From a virus, in IMG/VR virus record IMGVR_UViG_3300037349_000216, positions 1 to 47,900 of that record: a stretch of DNA of 47,900 nt. The stretch is one strand, 5' to 3'. Shown one piece after another: positions 31,529 through 40,260 of this stretch. The translations under genes and the position numbers were made by a program. The notes below the pieces were generated by a model that made no database searches, was not told the origin of the DNA, and saw nothing but the letters and a program-made list of their open reading frames with translations. The stretch's first letter is position 1. The number at the start of each line of letters is the position of its first letter.

Positions 31529-33339
31529 TAATTATTCCCCGCAAAGCCTGAGTCAATAGCATGCCCTCTGGCCCCTATCGCACTAAGGGTTAATTTTTTA
31601 AGATGTGTAGTCACAGCAAAGGCCACTCGATCAGGCTCAAGTTGTTCACGCATGTCGAATCGGGCTTCAATGTGGTTAGTATTATAAACAACGCTTTTAG
31701 CCGTAGGGGCTTCCTGACCATTTAAGAATGGATGCTGTTTTTCAAATAAGCTTAGACGTGCTCCATAAGCAGTTTCGAAAGTTTTCTCCATGGCTTTTGG
31801 CCCTTGAGCAATAACTTTAAGTCTAGTGGATTCAGTCAGCCCCGCATTAACAGCAATGATCTGACCTGAAATACCTAGAACAACATTTGCAAAAGTTTTT
31901 AAAAAATCAGCCAGCAAAGTCATGGCTGACAATGCCCAACTTGCATATGTGCTTATTCTAAATAAAGGACTGATAAATTCAGCTAGAGCATCCATCAAGT
32001 ATGTGATCGGGCTAAAAATAACTGAGATATATTTAGAAATTCTTTGAAACACAACTAAGAACTTAGCTCCAATATCCACACCTTTTTCTGCATCGTTAAT
32101 TTTAGCCTTTGCTTTAGCACGGGATATAGATTGAAAAATCGCGGCAAAAAGTAAAAACTCGGGCAAGAAAGCTCTAATTGCAGAGCCGATTAATCTTAAA
32201 GCTCCAAGAAATAAAGGACTAGACAAAACAAGCCAGATATAACGTAAACCCCTGCCAAGAGCAAAAAACATTCCATAAAGTAGGCCCCCGTTAATTAGCC
32301 CCATACTCTTTAGAATCGGAATTACAAATCGTAATGTTTGAAATAAACCAGCAAATTCAAAGGCCCTTTTTAAATCCTGCTTCAAATGACTTATCTGCAT
32401 GAGGCCAGTAATCAGAGCTTTTGGATCTGCCGTAAACTGAGTTATAAGCTTCCCTAACGCTTCACCAAGAGCAGGGCCATAAGTTTGAAGCCAATTATTA
32501 AGCTTTTGAAACAGCATTATAATAGGTGCCTTAATCGCATCGCCGATAGGTCTTAGAAGCTGATCTACACGATTCTTCAAAAGCTGAAACTGAAACCCTA
32601 AACTCTTAGCTCTCAATGCCAACCACTCGGCATTTCCACCGAGTTGCTCCAGGGCTTTAGTTAAAAGATCTATTCTGCGAGTATCGTTCATTCTCATAGG
32701 CGAGAGTTGCTCTGATCTCATGATGTGCTGTGCTCTGAAAGCTGGGGTATTTGCTAAACGTTCGAATAGCTTTCCACCAATAGCCCCCGTTGTAAGACCA
32801 CGCGCTAACATTTCCGCGCCCATCGTCTGAGGAAGTCCAACCGCCTCAGAAGTTAGCATCATGTTTCGTGCCATTGAGATGGCACCCTTATAATTAGTCC
32901 CAGCTCTCCCCCTGGCGGCCAAAGGTGAAGCTACAAGACCCGTAATTTGTGCAAGATCTTTGCTGGATAAACCAAACCTGTTTGCTTCACTATTGACATT
33001 ACCCATCAACATTTTACTTGTCTCTAAACGATCATTGAAGGTGTTAATAGTGCCCGATAAAACTTGCATGTTCGAATCTATGGAGTTCATAAACCCGAAC
33101 ATGCCTGTTTGAAATTCTTCCGATACATCAACCGCACGACGAAGAGCTGAGATAATTCCGCCTGAGCCCAAACCTAAATGAGCAACTAGGCCGCCAGCAA
33201 GATAACTTAATTGATTTTGAGCGTTCGATGCAGCATTAGAAAGATTGTCAACGGCACCAGTGAGAGCTTTGGTATTAATCAAAGCACTTCCGATATCGAA
33301 TCTAAACTCTGTTGCTACTTCAAAAGCTTGTTCAATCAT
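31528..33339 (-). CDS. Tail tape measure protein
   Basis: A 603-residue, mostly helical protein directly after the frameshifted chaperone genes. Residues about 30-130 are helical, and the central and C-terminal areas hold hydrophobic segments (LVLSSPLFLGALRLIGSAI, then EFLLFAAIFQSIS) as in other tape measures. Applying the usual 0.15 nm per residue gives a tail near 90 nm. It is relatively short for a contractile-tailed phage. Confidence 0.85.
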   Translation of the reverse strand: MIEQAFEVATEFRFDIGSALINTKALTGAVDNLSNAASNAQNQLSYLAGGLVAHLGLGSGGIISALRRAVDVSEEFQTGMFGFMNSIDSNMQVLSGTINTFNDRLETSKMLMGNVNSEANRFGLSSKDLAQITGLVASPLAARGRAGTNYKGAISMARNMMLTSEAVGLPQTMGAEMLARGLTTGAIGGKLFERLANTPAFRAQHIMRSEQLSPMRMNDTRRIDLLTKALEQLGGNAEWLALRAKSLGFQFQLLKNRVDQLLRPIGDAIKAPIIMLFQKLNNWLQTYGPALGEALGKLITQFTADPKALITGLMQISHLKQDLKRAFEFAGLFQTLRFVIPILKSMGLINGGLLYGMFFALGRGLRYIWLVLSSPLFLGALRLIGSAIRAFLPEFLLFAAIFQSISRAKAKAKINDAEKGVDIGAKFLVVFQRISKYISVIFSPITYLMDALAEFISPLFRISTYASWALSAMTLLADFLKTFANVVLGISGQIIAVNAGLTESTRLKVIAQGPKAMEKTFETAYGARLSLFEKQHPFLNGQEAPTAKSVVYNTNHIEARFDMREQLEPDRVAFAVTTHLKKLTLSAIGARGHAIDSGFAGNN

Positions 33340-33572
33340 TCGTTTCTACCGCTCTCCGCGTTTATCATATCCGACAACTTTTCAGAAAAAACTCTATACT
33401 CAAAAGGTGTCATATCTCTAACATCGTCCGGTCTTAAACTAGTGTACCTACAAATCCATGCAATTTGTTGCCACTGCTTTTTTCTGTCATCGTTGTTCAC
33501 AGACCTAAAAAAGTCATCTAATTGAATCAAGAATCGGTCTGGGCTACCATCTCGATTCGCGGCTCCTTTCCC
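33336..33572 (-). CDS. Tail assembly chaperone, frameshift extension
   Basis: The -1-frame extension made by slippage at G GGA AAG in the upstream gene. It contributes 76 residues, and the fusion would have about 183. The frame is open from 33578 to the stop at 33336 and has only a TTG at 33530 as independent start. The sequence (KKQWQQIAWICRYTSLRPDD) is of the tape-measure-binding T-domain kind. It overlaps the tape measure start by four bases. Confidence 0.75.
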   Translation of the reverse strand, partial: GKGAANRDGSPDRFLIQLDDFFRSVNNDDRKKQWQQIAWICRYTSLRPDDVRDMTPFEYRVFSEKLSDMINAESGRNE

Positions 33573-33886
33573 ATATCTTCAGCTCCAGATAGTTTTCCAA
33601 TTACTTTAAGAAGCTGACCATATTCGGACATCGTAAAAAGAGAATCCATATCTTCCTTTTCGTTGCCGGTAACTGTTCTCGGTGTTTCTTTCTCGTCTTT
33701 TGAAATCTTCACAAGGAGAATCTGGACGAGAGCTTTCTGCATTAACATTTGGAGTACGTTCATATCTCCATTTGCGCGACTTGATACTTGCTGAGCTGCT
33801 TTTTCTGAGTCCGAAATTTTCATTTCCCTCAAAAGAGCAACTTTCCCACTGGACAATACAACTTTGATTAAACTTAACTTGGACAT
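33527..33886 (-). CDS. Tail assembly chaperone (G-like)
   Basis: A 119-residue protein starting at ATG 33886 with AAAGG at good spacing; a frame start at 33913 has none. The charged helical chain coats the tape measure during tube assembly, in the order seen in nearly all long-tailed phages. Near its end it carries the -1 slippery site at 33566-33572 in the correct frame, so a minor longer product is expected. Confidence 0.82.
   Translation of the reverse strand: MSKLSLIKVVLSSGKVALLREMKISDSEKAAQQVSSRANGDMNVLQMLMQKALVQILLVKISKDEKETPRTVTGNEKEDMDSLFTMSEYGQLLKVIGKLSGAEDMGKEPRIEMVAQTDS
33566..33572 (-). other. Programmed -1 ribosomal frameshift site
   Basis: On the minus strand the bases read G GGA AAG, in frame with the G-like chaperone (codons ATG GGA AAG). 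This equals the lambda G/T slippery heptamer. A -1 shift joins a 76-codon open frame that otherwise lacks a proper start. Downstream secondary structure was not identified. Confidence 0.85.
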
Positions 33887-33925
33887 AAAAACCTTTCTGT
33901 GCTCCATAAGCACATAAATTTAAGT

Positions 33926-33954
33926 GCTCCCCGTTGTTTCCGACGGTGGGGAGC
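33926..33954 (-). terminator. GC-rich hairpin downstream of the tail tube gene
   Basis: On the minus strand GCTCC / GGAGC and CCGT / ACGG pair across a short loop, placed between the tube stop and the chaperone gene. There is no clear U-run. It probably acts as a partial terminator or mRNA-stability element that keeps tube expression above that of downstream genes. Confidence 0.5.
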
Positions 33955-33970
33955 GTACCGTGATGGAAGC

Positions 33971-34399
33971 TTACAGAGCCTTGCGGCCTGAAGCCTGGAA
34001 CTCTAACCTTTTTGTGATCTTCGCTTGCAAACCTTCTTGCTTACGAGACATCTTAAAATTCATGTCATAGTACACATAAGATTGTGTGGTACCGTCCCCA
34101 TACAATTCAGTCGATACCATGGTGTAATCTTCCACACCGATACCGTTTAAATTGTTGGTCACAAGAGCATCAATAAATAAATCAATTGATGAATCCTTGA
34201 CTTCTGCCTCACAATCTCCCGACCAACCTTCTACAGCCTGATCCCCTTCGGGTTCAGGTCGCCCCACATAGTAGGAGCGCATAAAAGTTGAGTCTTGATT
34301 GATGTTAACTCCTGTCAACACAATCGTTTGACCTACTTGTTGACCATTGGCAAAAAACTTTATCTGCCCCTGGTGACCACGTATTGATGGATTAGCCAT
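33971..34399 (-). CDS. Tail tube protein
   Basis: A 142-residue protein following the sheath, the order of Mu L-M and P2 FI-FII. The beta-rich sequence (GQIKFFANGQQVGQTIVLTG, then STFMRSYYVGRPEPEGDQ) is typical of tail tube monomers, which stack in hexameric rings. A hairpin follows the gene at 33926-33954. Confidence 0.85.
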   Translation of the reverse strand: MANPSIRGHQGQIKFFANGQQVGQTIVLTGVNINQDSTFMRSYYVGRPEPEGDQAVEGWSGDCEAEVKDSSIDLFIDALVTNNLNGIGVEDYTMVSTELYGDGTTQSYVYYDMNFKMSRKQEGLQAKITKRLEFQASGRKAL

Positions 34400-34411
34400 T
34401 GCCTTACCCCC

Positions 34412-35884
34412 TTACCCGTTTGATTCGGTGACTACAACGGTCTCACCGATTTCAGCTTGTAAAACAATGAATCTCATCGAGCTGTAGATTCTTCGCTTGT
34501 AAAGAATCTTGAAGTAACCCGCACCAACCGATCCATCGGTATTAAGGCTTTGGGTATCAATGAGACTCGCTTTCCCACTTTGCACTTCTGAATCTTTAGG
34601 CACTTGACCGCCAGATTCTAATAGGCTGTTAAAGGCCGTTATTGAAGCGCCAACCGTGGTACGGTTATCCTGTGAGTTAACTGCATTTTGATAATTCACA
34701 AGGTACTTGGCTAAGGATTGAATAATGTAATCTGTCATCCTTCTTCGGAAAACCATGATCAAAGAGCTGTTAGCAATTTGAGTCACTACACCACTCTTAA
34801 CTTTTGGGCCAACATCTGGATCAATTTCAAATGCAGAGATCCCAGCAGCAGCAAGATTGATATAATCGCTTCGTTGCAGAGTAACCGCTAGAGATTCAAT
34901 GCCTTGGAGAAACTGAGTGTTTGCAGCGTATGCAGGGTCAATTTGCGGAGCAATTTGGCTAAGTAACGATGCATAAAATGGGGCCGGACTCACCAGGGTT
35001 GAAATCCCCGCAATCGTGGTGTAAACACCAGGGAAAGCGTAGATCATTCTTCCCACCGCATCGCGATAGGTTGCAACGTCAGTTATAACCGCAGAAGCAC
35101 TTGCAGAATTGCTTGCATTTGCTAAGACGGCCATTTTGTCATTAGCTGCGGCCATTGAGGTCTTAAGATACCCGTTGTAGGTTGTGCTATACACATCCAA
35201 GAAAAGAATGTTTCCAGCTCCAGCGACTTGGGTTTCTGCGATTGCAGCTTGGTAATCAGCACTTTCGATAGTTCCGTCAGATCCACCGCTCATCGCTGTT
35301 GCACTGGCTGCTGAAGGTTCATGCGAAGTTGCAATTACTGTTGCAGCAACCAAATTGGAATTTGCAAATGGATTATGTCCAACATTTATCGAAGTAATTA
35401 CGACATTGTCGTAAACTTCATCTGGAAACACAGCGTTTGGATTACCATCATGGATGGTGTACTTACTTCCAGAAACAGACCCAGCGGCAACAGCCACTGT
35501 GATATTGTTTCCATAAGCACCTTCCCATAAAGCAGTAAATTCTATAATGCTTACGGGACCCGTTGAATAGGCTAGGGTTATGCTTGCAGCTACGGCAACG
35601 TCGTCCGTTTGAGATGCGATAACTCGTACCACATTCAAAAGACCAAATTGTTTATTTTGGAGAGCTACGTTTCCAGAATAATTCAAGTTATTTCCGTAAA
35701 GCTCGTAAAGCTCTCCGGTACTTCCAACAGATTGCAACGCACCTGACCCGCGTTCAAACTGCCCAACTAGAATAGCAACACTAGTCGGAACACCCGTAAC
35801 TGAAGGCGGTGGACTAGTCTCGTCGATGTAAATTCCATCGAGCGCCGCCCAATCGGACGGGTTTGATGAATCATAAACACCCAT
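34412..35884 (-). CDS. Tail sheath protein
   Basis: A 490-residue protein of the contractile sheath family. The N-terminal PPSVTGVPTSVAILVGQFER is the typical start. The middle has an AFPGVYTTIAG stretch, and the C-terminal part contains MVFRRRMTDYIIQSLAKYLV and SLIDTQSLNTDGSVGAGYF, the conserved interlocking region. A GGGAGGAGT ribosome site lies before the ATG, partly within a small ACTCC / GGAGT pairing. It establishes a myovirus tail. Confidence 0.92.
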   Translation of the reverse strand: MGVYDSSNPSDWAALDGIYIDETSPPPSVTGVPTSVAILVGQFERGSGALQSVGSTGELYELYGNNLNYSGNVALQNKQFGLLNVVRVIASQTDDVAVAASITLAYSTGPVSIIEFTALWEGAYGNNITVAVAAGSVSGSKYTIHDGNPNAVFPDEVYDNVVITSINVGHNPFANSNLVAATVIATSHEPSAASATAMSGGSDGTIESADYQAAIAETQVAGAGNILFLDVYSTTYNGYLKTSMAAANDKMAVLANASNSASASAVITDVATYRDAVGRMIYAFPGVYTTIAGISTLVSPAPFYASLLSQIAPQIDPAYAANTQFLQGIESLAVTLQRSDYINLAAAGISAFEIDPDVGPKVKSGVVTQIANSSLIMVFRRRMTDYIIQSLAKYLVNYQNAVNSQDNRTTVGASITAFNSLLESGGQVPKDSEVQSGKASLIDTQSLNTDGSVGAGYFKILYKRRIYSSMRFIVLQAEIGETVVVTESNG

Positions 35885-35937
35885 TTTGTGACTCCTCCCT
35901 TGGAGTTAAATAGTTCTTCCTGAACTCACTAGACGGG

Positions 35938-36558
35938 TCACGTAGGTAACGTGCTCTCGTCCGTGTTATCTGTATTATCGTCGGTGTCGTCTGTTCCGAC
36001 GTAAGTTTCAATATTGGTAATTGCATTAAGGCTTCGTTGCCTAATTTCCATGCAATTAGCTAGAACAGAAATCTTTTCTCTTCTTTCTTGACGTTGCGCT
36101 GCCGCTTCGTTGTCTACACACATCATGTCTCTTATTTCAAACCTGGCAGGTTCATTATAATATGAACTCATAACAATACTCAAGCCATCAGGTTGATTCG
36201 CTCCCGTAGGACTATCCGCCAGGGGGGGATTTTCCTGGGAGTTAAAAAGAGAAATTATGGCGTCAGTAAAAGTTTTTCTTTCTAATTTATCTCTGCACCA
36301 AAGGTCTAGCTGAAAAACATCATCCCATTCGGCCACCGCAAAGTTTGCCACTATTACACCATCAACAGGATCTGCCTGCGTGTCTATGTAAGGCATTATC
36401 GGAGTCCTTACAGGCTTAGTAGTTGAGATCGTAAGGCTTGGGTAAGTTAGTTGCTGATTCGCATAGGGAAACTCCTGGAGCACAGTGAGCCCAGCAATAT
36501 TAGCTGCTATAAATAAAGCTAATTCGTTTACCATCACATCAGCAACATCAGCAGACAA
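35938..36558 (-). CDS. Tail terminator-like protein (Mu gp37 type)
   Basis: A 206-residue protein upstream of the sheath gene, in the place of Mu gp37/38. The N-terminal helix (VADVMVNELALFIAANIAG) and a LTISTTKP strand with a VFQLDLWCRDKLERKTFTDA helix fit the tail-completion/terminator family that caps the tube. The tail ends in an Asp/Thr-rich disordered stretch (TDDTDDNTDNTDES). Confidence 0.72.
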   Translation of the reverse strand: MSADVADVMVNELALFIAANIAGLTVLQEFPYANQQLTYPSLTISTTKPVRTPIMPYIDTQADPVDGVIVANFAVAEWDDVFQLDLWCRDKLERKTFTDAIISLFNSQENPPLADSPTGANQPDGLSIVMSSYYNEPARFEIRDMMCVDNEAAAQRQERREKISVLANCMEIRQRSLNAITNIETYVGTDDTDDNTDNTDESTLPT

Positions 36559-38100
36559 TTAATATCCTTCCGCGATCACGAACCCGCTTAGGGTTGTAGT
36601 CGTGAACGTTGCGGTGGTAGTTGTAATGGTTGCCCCAGATACACCGGCAGAAAGGCCATACACATATGGAGTCTTTGAGAATGCCGTTGGAAATGTATAA
36701 GTTTGAGTTCCTGTATCGGTATACCCATTTAAATAAATTACCACTTTTTTATAAGAACTTCCTTGAAACGGTTCACTACATATTGCAGTTCCAGCAGAGC
36801 CCGTGAGAGTTGTTTGGGCCGCTGTAGAACTAAGAGTCGGAACCGTGAGATTACCCTGAAATGTATTTTGCGTAACTGAAGAGTTACCAAACATCATTGA
36901 ATTAGAAGCAGTTGCTTGAGCACCATTTCCTATCGAGGTTGCGTTTGACCAGTTTCCGGTTGGTCCTGATCCTGCACCTAAGCTAGTATTTCCTGTACCA
37001 CTGGATGTCTGGCCATCGGCATTATAGCCGATTATAACATTAGTGGCACCAGTGGAGATATTAGAGGCAGTATTATATCCTACTATCACATTATGAGCAC
37101 CAGCGCCTGCACCACCAGCGCCGCCCATTAGGCTAGCGGCACCATAACCAATAACGACGTTTCTTTCGCCGTTGCCCGCCGAATTATTATTTAAAATATT
37201 ATTTCCAATTAAAACGTTTTGTTGGCCAGTGGCATTTGCGCCTATATTATAGCCAATAACCGTATTGCCGCCCGTTGTGGCGACATTCGGCATGATCTCA
37301 TTTCCGATTAAAACGTTTTGTGTACCGGAAGAAATAGCGTTTTGCGCGGTACCGTTGGTAATAACTAAGTTACCAGTACCACCACTAAGAGCAGTAGATA
37401 CGGGTTGACCAATCCATAAATTAGCCGTACTTCCAGAGCCTGAAGGTACGATAAAATCTGTACCATTGCTTTGAATCTTAGTTGCAAAATTTAATATAGT
37501 GGCTGTTAAAGAATCAGTAGATGGATTTACACTTATTCCACTATTTAAATTAAACGCCTGATTTCCATTTGAAGACGAAGCCACAAATAACGGATAAAAA
37601 GAAGCGTTCGAAGATGTTGAAACAGTCGCAGCATTTGTAGCATTCGTTGCTGTGGTTGCTGTAGTGGCATTTCCCGTTGTATTTTGATTAAGGGTTGGAA
37701 AATCCGCAGCGACTGCAATACTTGGAACACCTGTTGACGTGGTATTTTTCAATATTCCAGTAGCCAGACCCGCAAGGGATGTCCCATTAATTTTGCCTAC
37801 TGTCGTAACAAATCCGCTAGAAGTAACGTCCCCCGATAAAGCTGTTGTCCCTAAAACTCCAGAAGCAGAGCTTACAATCCCACTTGATAGCGGAGTTGTG
37901 ATAGTTCCCGTAAATGTCGGACCCGCCAATGGCGCAAGTAATCCAAGAGCTGTGTTTAAATCAGTTTGACTGGATAACGTTCCGGTTATGCTTCCCCATG
38001 TAGCCGAGCCACCGCCGCCACTAGATATAGGAGACAAATAACCAAAACATATCGAGGTAAAAAGTATCGAGCTAAGAAATACCTTAGAAAAAGTTTTCAT
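36559..38100 (-). CDS. Secreted YadA-head-like repeat protein inside the neck module
   Basis: A 513-residue protein with an N-terminal signal peptide (SKVFLSSILFTSICFGYLSP). After a Ser/Thr/Ala-rich region, residues about 245-385 hold repeats of the N-x-V-I-G-x-x-A type (NTVIGYNIGANATGQQN, NVLIGNNI, NVVIGYGAASLMGG, NVIVGYNTASN, NVIIGYN), like YadA/Hia adhesin heads. The ~110-residue C-terminus is a separate beta domain. It lies between the tail terminator and a second exported protein. It may be exported to the host surface, or be a virion fibre whose first segment only looks like a signal peptide. Confidence 0.7.
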   Translation of the reverse strand: MKTFSKVFLSSILFTSICFGYLSPISSGGGGSATWGSITGTLSSQTDLNTALGLLAPLAGPTFTGTITTPLSSGIVSSASGVLGTTALSGDVTSSGFVTTVGKINGTSLAGLATGILKNTTSTGVPSIAVAADFPTLNQNTTGNATTATTATNATNAATVSTSSNASFYPLFVASSSNGNQAFNLNSGISVNPSTDSLTATILNFATKIQSNGTDFIVPSGSGSTANLWIGQPVSTALSGGTGNLVITNGTAQNAISSGTQNVLIGNEIMPNVATTGGNTVIGYNIGANATGQQNVLIGNNILNNNSAGNGERNVVIGYGAASLMGGAGGAGAGAHNVIVGYNTASNISTGATNVIIGYNADGQTSSGTGNTSLGAGSGPTGNWSNATSIGNGAQATASNSMMFGNSSVTQNTFQGNLTVPTLSSTAAQTTLTGSAGTAICSEPFQGSSYKKVVIYLNGYTDTGTQTYTFPTAFSKTPYVYGLSAGVSGATITTTTATFTTTTLSGFVIAEGY

Positions 38101-38435
38101 TATTGTCCCTCAACAATCTCAACGCTAGCTGTTGAGCTGGCTGATTTTAAATAAATAGAATCGTGGGGTGCAACAATCGGCTCCCAATTTCCTCCGGCTA
38201 CGATATAGACTCCTTCACCGGCACTTTGAGCGGCACCAAGAGTTACCGTCACACCAATCGTTGAGCTTAGATTTTGAATCAATAAATAATGCCTAGAATT
38301 ATTTCTAGAAATTACCTTAGTGCTGGTTACCGTAGCCGTGTAAAGAGCATCTGTCTGCACGTTAAAATCAGCAAACGCCGGTTGACAGGCGGCAAATACG
38401 AAAAAGACCGAGAACAAAAATAAAATTTTAAACAT
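38100..38435 (-). CDS. Small exported beta-rich protein
   Basis: A 111-residue protein with ATG 38435 eight bases after AGAGGAGA; an upstream frame start at 38480 has no ribosome site and runs into the previous gene. A signal peptide (KILFLFSVFFVFAACQPAFA) leads to a beta-strand-rich mature region (LYTATVTSTKVISRNNSRHY, then LLIQNLSSTIGVTVTLGAA). It is coupled to the 513-residue secreted protein by a shared junction at 38100. Possibly its partner in the periplasm or on the cell surface. Confidence 0.65.
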   Translation of the reverse strand: MFKILFLFSVFFVFAACQPAFADFNVQTDALYTATVTSTKVISRNNSRHYLLIQNLSSTIGVTVTLGAAQSAGEGVYIVAGGNWEPIVAPHDSIYLKSASSTASVEIVEGQ

Positions 38436-38922
38436 GCTGCATCTCCTCTTTAATATTTTTAATAATAGTCGGTATTTCATTTTCCATTATGTGCCGTGGC
38501 TGCATTCCAAATTGCGCAATCTTCTTCTGTGTTCCAACAGCCAAGCGCCAAACCTCTGGCGAATAATCACCTTCAGGTTGCCCAGTCTTTACAGCTTTGC
38601 CTTGTTCGTCTTTGCTGCCCGATAGCACGCGCTTAGCCCATTGAAGGAGAGGCGCAATTGGAGGAGTAAACGGGCGAGTTCCATATTCGATAATACCAGC
38701 ATAAGGCGCGTAGTTTCCAATGATGACCGATCTTTCCTCAACCGTGAAATCCCAAGACGCAGCGTAAAGACCAGTATCAACAGGAGATGCAGCCACAAGA
38801 TCAGGGATGCTTTTAATAACACCATTGAGAACTGCCTTGCGCTTTTTCTCCAAAGACAATTTAGAGAATCCTTTAAGCTCTCGTCCAAAGTTCTCAAGAT
38901 CTATCCTCTTAGTTGTGCTCAT
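38428..38922 (-). CDS. HK97 gp10-like neck/tail completion protein
   Basis: A 164-residue protein with the gp10-like profile: a helical start (LENFGRELKGFSKLSLEKKR), PVDTGLYAASWDFTVEERSV, IGNYAPYAGIIEYGTRPF and a C-terminal helix with MENEIPTIIKNIKEEM. Such proteins join head and tail. It overlaps its neighbours by a few bases. Confidence 0.8.
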   Translation of the reverse strand: MSTTKRIDLENFGRELKGFSKLSLEKKRKAVLNGVIKSIPDLVAASPVDTGLYAASWDFTVEERSVIIGNYAPYAGIIEYGTRPFTPPIAPLLQWAKRVLSGSKDEQGKAVKTGQPEGDYSPEVWRLAVGTQKKIAQFGMQPRHIMENEIPTIIKNIKEEMQHV

Positions 38923-39446
38923 ATGACCCTTAGAGCCTTTCGAGCAAAATTAACGACACCTGCCGCATACTTCGCAGCACCTTCTCTATTTTTCTTCAGT
39001 GCCACTAAGCCACTTAAAAATACCGCATTACCAACAGCAAAATTTACTGCTTCTTGTTTAGCGATAACTTTAGCTTTATCTTTCTTGTCTCCACCTTTAG
39101 CTGAAGCCACATTAAGCCCCACACCCAAGGCATCAACCAAATGTACGCCCAAAGCTCCACTAACCACCTTCTTAGCGCCTCCAGTAAACGTTAAAGCGCC
39201 TATCACACCACTAGCGACCGCCGTCCCCAGGCTGGCTATTTGTAGGGATTTGTTTATTTTAACTGGCGAGCCCTTTGGTTCTTTTCGCCCATGTTTTGCA
39301 ATGAGGTAAGCACCGCCGCCCACTACCGCACCACGGACAATATGTTTCGCTGCCACCGCTGTTCGGGCTCCATGGGCCGCCATACTTGCCTGCCGTATTG
39401 GGATTCGGTGGCCGTTTTTTGTGAAAAATTTCAATGCGTCGCTCAT
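38919..39446 (-). CDS. Ala/Gly-rich membrane-like protein with a GHRIPIR motif
   Basis: A 175-residue protein whose N-terminus (FFTKNGHRIPIRQASMAAHG) resembles those of the proteins at 39654-40052 and 44384-44962 (GRVVPIK). It has a hydrophobic stretch (GAVVGGGAYLIAKHG), an ASGVIGALTFTGGAKK segment and a C-terminal LSGLVALKKN. Such proteins, encoded among head genes, may be internal or ejection proteins. Membrane insertion is inferred only from composition. Confidence 0.6.
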   Translation of the reverse strand: MSDALKFFTKNGHRIPIRQASMAAHGARTAVAAKHIVRGAVVGGGAYLIAKHGRKEPKGSPVKINKSLQIASLGTAVASGVIGALTFTGGAKKVVSGALGVHLVDALGVGLNVASAKGGDKKDKAKVIAKQEAVNFAVGNAVFLSGLVALKKNREGAAKYAAGVVNFARKALRVI

Positions 39447-39670
39447 TATTCCTCACGATTTACAAATTTCGTCTTTCCATCTTTTTGCCATCCATTCCAA
39501 GATGATTGTGTACTTTTATCTAAAGCTTTATTTGCCTCTTCTATGTGCTCAGCATGAAGTTGATTGTCTCCAGGTTTTACAAGGTCTGCGCCTACACTTG
39601 TGCCTCCGTGTAGACCAATTGGATTATTATTCTCAAGCACGAAATCATTTATTTTACTTGTGTCTTTCAT
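39446..39670 (-). CDS. Small hydrophilic hypothetical protein
   Basis: A 74-residue hydrophilic protein coupled to the next gene by a TAATG junction. It is predicted to be mostly disordered with a helix (LHAEHIEEANKALDKS). The helical stretch loosely resembles that of the protein at 40052-40249. No function recognised. Confidence 0.6.
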   Translation of the reverse strand: MKDTSKINDFVLENNNPIGLHGGTSVGADLVKPGDNQLHAEHIEEANKALDKSTQSSWNGWQKDGKTKFVNREE

Positions 39671-40052
39671 CTTTATCCTTTTGAGATCTAGCGTATAGCG
39701 CAGCCAATCCCGTAACCGCCGCTCCTAAAGCTATTTTCCCAATAGCTTTACGTCCCGCTTGCATGTCAGATAAAAGCAATCCTGCATTACTTCTGGTGCT
39801 TGCTTTAGCCAGTCTGTAATGGGGGCTATCTTTTCCATAGAGATGTGCCATCGCACTAGCTTGCCTAAAATGATTTTCTATATGTGCCGCATGCGCTTTT
39901 GCTCGTGACGCAATTTTTCCGGCACTAATAGTATGCGCAACCGTGTACGCAGTTCCTGCGATACCCACGCCCTTAGCAATCTTGACACGAGCAGAATTGT
40001 TCTTGTCATCCTTGATAGGAACAACTCGCCCGTGTACACGAATGAATCTCAT
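39654..40052 (-). CDS. GRVVPIK-motif head-module protein
   Basis: A 132-residue protein starting RFIRVHGRVVPIKDDKN, followed by a Gly/Ala-rich helix (KGVGIAGTAYTVAHTISAG), charged helices, and another hydrophobic segment near the end (KIALGAAVTGLAALYA). The start is a close relative of that at 44384-44962. It overlaps both neighbours. Probably a minor virion or assembly protein; the shared N-terminus may be a targeting tag. Confidence 0.6.
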   Translation of the reverse strand: MRFIRVHGRVVPIKDDKNNSARVKIAKGVGIAGTAYTVAHTISAGKIASRAKAHAAHIENHFRQASAMAHLYGKDSPHYRLAKASTRSNAGLLLSDMQAGRKAIGKIALGAAVTGLAALYARSQKDKDERHK

Positions 40053-40249
40053 TAAATCTGATGTTTCCCATAGCGTTGCTTTCCGGCATCAGCGTTAATG
40101 GTTTCGCTGACTGTGCCCTTCTTAGCTTCGTCGATAGGATTGTACAAACGATCATGAGACTTCTCTAAAAACTCACTGTCAAGATGACGACCGCCACCGG
40201 CTTCAGCAGCTTGGTTCATTTGCTCTTGACCTTCTTTGGGACTTCCCAT
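40052..40249 (-). CDS. Small hydrophilic hypothetical protein
   Basis: A 65-residue protein. ATG 40249 is six bases after GGAGG and is chosen over the ATG at 40255, which immediately follows that site. Very polar (KEGQEQMNQAAEAGGGRHLD), with a central HDRLYNPIDEAKK helix. Role unknown; position among neck genes. Confidence 0.55.
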   Translation of the reverse strand: MGSPKEGQEQMNQAAEAGGGRHLDSEFLEKSHDRLYNPIDEAKKGTVSETINADAGKQRYGKHQI

Positions 40250-40260
40250 ATACATCCTCC

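Noticed and set aside
38641-39309. 222-codon plus-strand frame
   Set aside because: Antisense to two supported late genes (gp10-like and the 175-residue protein), with no ribosome site.
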